Of a DNA stretch of 14,833 nt, positions 13,488-14,833 are shown one piece after another. The notes beneath the pieces were generated by a model. It was given only the letters and a program-made list of their open reading frames with translations. It was not told the origin of the DNA and ran no database searches. Position 1 is the stretch's first letter. Each line of letters opens with the position of its first letter. Where the stretch lies: positions 1-14,833 of the forward strand of contig JABIYQ010000193.1 in assembly GCA_018702715.1 (NCBI GenBank). The letters are read 5' to 3'. The DNA is from Desulfobacula sp. (lineage in GTDB: Bacteria > Desulfobacterota > Desulfobacteria > Desulfobacterales > Desulfobacteraceae). A program made the translations under genes and the position numbers.

Positions 13488-14833
13488 TTGAACCTTCTTG
13501 AACAAATAAACACCTCAAAAAACATAAAAGATCTTTCAAGAACAGAGCTTAAACTTTTAGCTAGTCAAATCCGGGAAAGAATCATCGATGTTGTATCTAA
13601 AAACGGAGGACATCTAGCCTCAAGTTTGGGCGCAGTTGAGTTGACACTTGCTATCCACTATGTTTTTGATCTGCCAAAGGATACTTTGATATGGGATGTA
13701 GGACATCAGTCTTATGCCCATAAATTGATTACCGGAAGAAATGATACCTTTGACAGTCTTCGTCAGTATAAAGGGATATCAGGGTTCTCAAAAATCAAAG
13801 AGAGCTCCTATGATGGTTTTACTGTGGGGCATTCATCCACCTCTATTTCTGCAGGGCTTGGGGTCTGTTATGCCAAATATTTAAACAAAGATGAATCTGA
13901 TGTTATTTCGGTTATTGGGGATGGTTCTCTAACTGCTGGACTGGCTTATGAAGGATTGAACCAGACCGGAGATTCAAAACAAAATCTTATTGTTATTTTA
14001 AATGACAACGACATGTCAATCTCAGCCAATGTGGGAGCCTTGTCTTCTTTATTAAGCCGGACTTTTTCAGCTAAATATCTTCAGTCCATGAGAAATCGAT
14101 TTGGTGTATTTCTAAAATCTTTGCCAAAAATCGGGGATGATATTTATAATATTGCAAAACGCTCTGAAGAGTCATTTAAAACATTTATTACACCGGGTAT
14201 GTTATTTGAAGCCTTTAATTTTGACTACTTTGGACCCATTGACGCTCATAATTTAGATCATTTGATCGATATTCTGAAAAACATTAAAAATCCAAAAGAC
14301 CCCATTCTTTTGCATGTTTCCACTGTAAAAGGCAAAGGTTATAAACCTGCAGAAAAAAATCCAATCTATTTTCATGGAGTGGGATCATTTGCCGTTGATA
14401 CAGGAAAAAGTAATAAGATGCCAAACCAGATTCCAACCTATACTCAGGTGTTTGGTTCTCAAATGGTCAAACTTGGCAAAACCAATGAGAAAATTGTTGC
14501 AGTGACAGCGGCTATGCCGGAAGGTACGGGATTAATAGAATTTTCCAAACTATATCCAGACAGGTTTTTTGATGTTGGCATTGCAGAGCAGCATGCTGTC
14601 ACCTTTTCTGCAGGACTTGCATCTAAAGGATTAAAACCGGTTATTGCAATTTATTCCACTTTTTTGCAAAGAGCTTTTGACCAGATACTTCACGATGTCT
14701 GTATTGATGCTCATCCAGTTGTATTTGCAATTGACAGGGGAGGTATTGTGGGAGAGGACGGGCCCACCCATCACGGCCTTTTTGATTTTTCATATCTTCG
14801 TTGTATGCCAAACATGACTATTATGGCACCAAA
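13488..14833 (+). CDS. dxs: 1-deoxy-D-xylulose-5-phosphate synthase (partial)
   Basis: This thiamine-diphosphate enzyme condenses pyruvate with glyceraldehyde 3-phosphate, the first step of the MEP isoprenoid pathway. The window holds 448 codons of an expected 620-640; the gene runs off the right edge. No ATG is near the start of homology, and TTG 13488 fits, 20 bases after ispA, with AAAGG upstream. Visible motifs are NGGHLASSLG (39-48) with the catalytic-region His42, WDVGHQSYAHK (69-79), the ThDP/Mg motif GDGSLTAGLAYEGLN (144-158, Asp145), and the activator Glu367 in GIAEQHAV. IYSTFLQRAFDQ and GEDGPTHHG follow near the cut. All expected catalytic residues in the visible part are present. 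Confidence 0.95.
   Translation, partial: MNLLEQINTSKNIKDLSRTELKLLASQIRERIIDVVSKNGGHLASSLGAVELTLAIHYVFDLPKDTLIWDVGHQSYAHKLITGRNDTFDSLRQYKGISGFSKIKESSYDGFTVGHSSTSISAGLGVCYAKYLNKDESDVISVIGDGSLTAGLAYEGLNQTGDSKQNLIVILNDNDMSISANVGALSSLLSRTFSAKYLQSMRNRFGVFLKSLPKIGDDIYNIAKRSEESFKTFITPGMLFEAFNFDYFGPIDAHNLDHLIDILKNIKNPKDPILLHVSTVKGKGYKPAEKNPIYFHGVGSFAVDTGKSNKMPNQIPTYTQVFGSQMVKLGKTNEKIVAVTAAMPEGTGLIEFSKLYPDRFFDVGIAEQHAVTFSAGLASKGLKPVIAIYSTFLQRAFDQILHDVCIDAHPVVFAIDRGGIVGEDGPTHHGLFDFSYLRCMPNMTIMAP

Noticed and set aside
1..14833. Mobile element, prophage, CRISPR array, toxin-antitoxin or defence island
   Set aside because: No transposase, integrase, regular direct repeats or phage-like genes were seen on either strand. 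The content is core metabolism, transport and regulation.

Overview
The window is an AT-rich bacterial chromosome segment with twelve protein-coding genes I can support, two of them cut by the window edges. Gene content and protein style suggest a Gram-negative anaerobe of the Desulfobacterota, probably Desulfobacterales. The main reasons are the liv-type ABC transporter, the sigma-54 activator, and the GlmU-like beta-helix protein next to glmM. This placement is an inference from protein resemblance, not from a search. I see no rRNA, tRNA, CRISPR array, insertion sequence, integrase or phage gene. The region looks like ordinary chromosome rather than an island.

Layout, left to right. Positions 1-1755 (minus strand) hold the start of a branched-chain amino acid ABC transporter operon: the periplasmic binding protein (livK type), then the permease livH, which runs off the left edge. 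Positions 1883-4405 (minus) hold a sigma-54 activator without a receiver domain, a stand-alone receiver just upstream of it in the same frame, and a CaCA-family cation antiporter. Positions 4536-5549 (plus) hold a FabH-type ketoacyl synthase. It meets pgi (5544-7172, minus) tail to tail on a shared TTATAA. Positions 7314-9897 (plus) hold a left-handed beta-helix protein and glmM, divergent from pgi. Positions 10012-10719 (minus) hold a BI-1 family membrane protein. Positions 11000-14833 (plus) hold the tightly packed xseA-xseB-ispA-dxs operon, with dxs cut by the right edge.

Functional themes. pgi, the beta-helix gene and glmM all bear on hexose-phosphate and amino-sugar supply for the cell envelope. 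The beta-helix protein resembles only the acetyltransferase half of GlmU. ispA and dxs belong to the MEP isoprenoid pathway and share an operon with exonuclease VII, a common bacterial arrangement.

I did not find a clear new defence or mobile system. The points most worth a second look are: (a) the receiver/sigma-54 activator pair separated by one in-frame TAG; (b) the GlmU-like half protein with an apparently leaderless start and a lysine-rich tail; (c) a 7-bp inverted repeat that exactly brackets the pgi promoter; and (d) face-to-face overlapping promoters between the antiporter gene and fabH.
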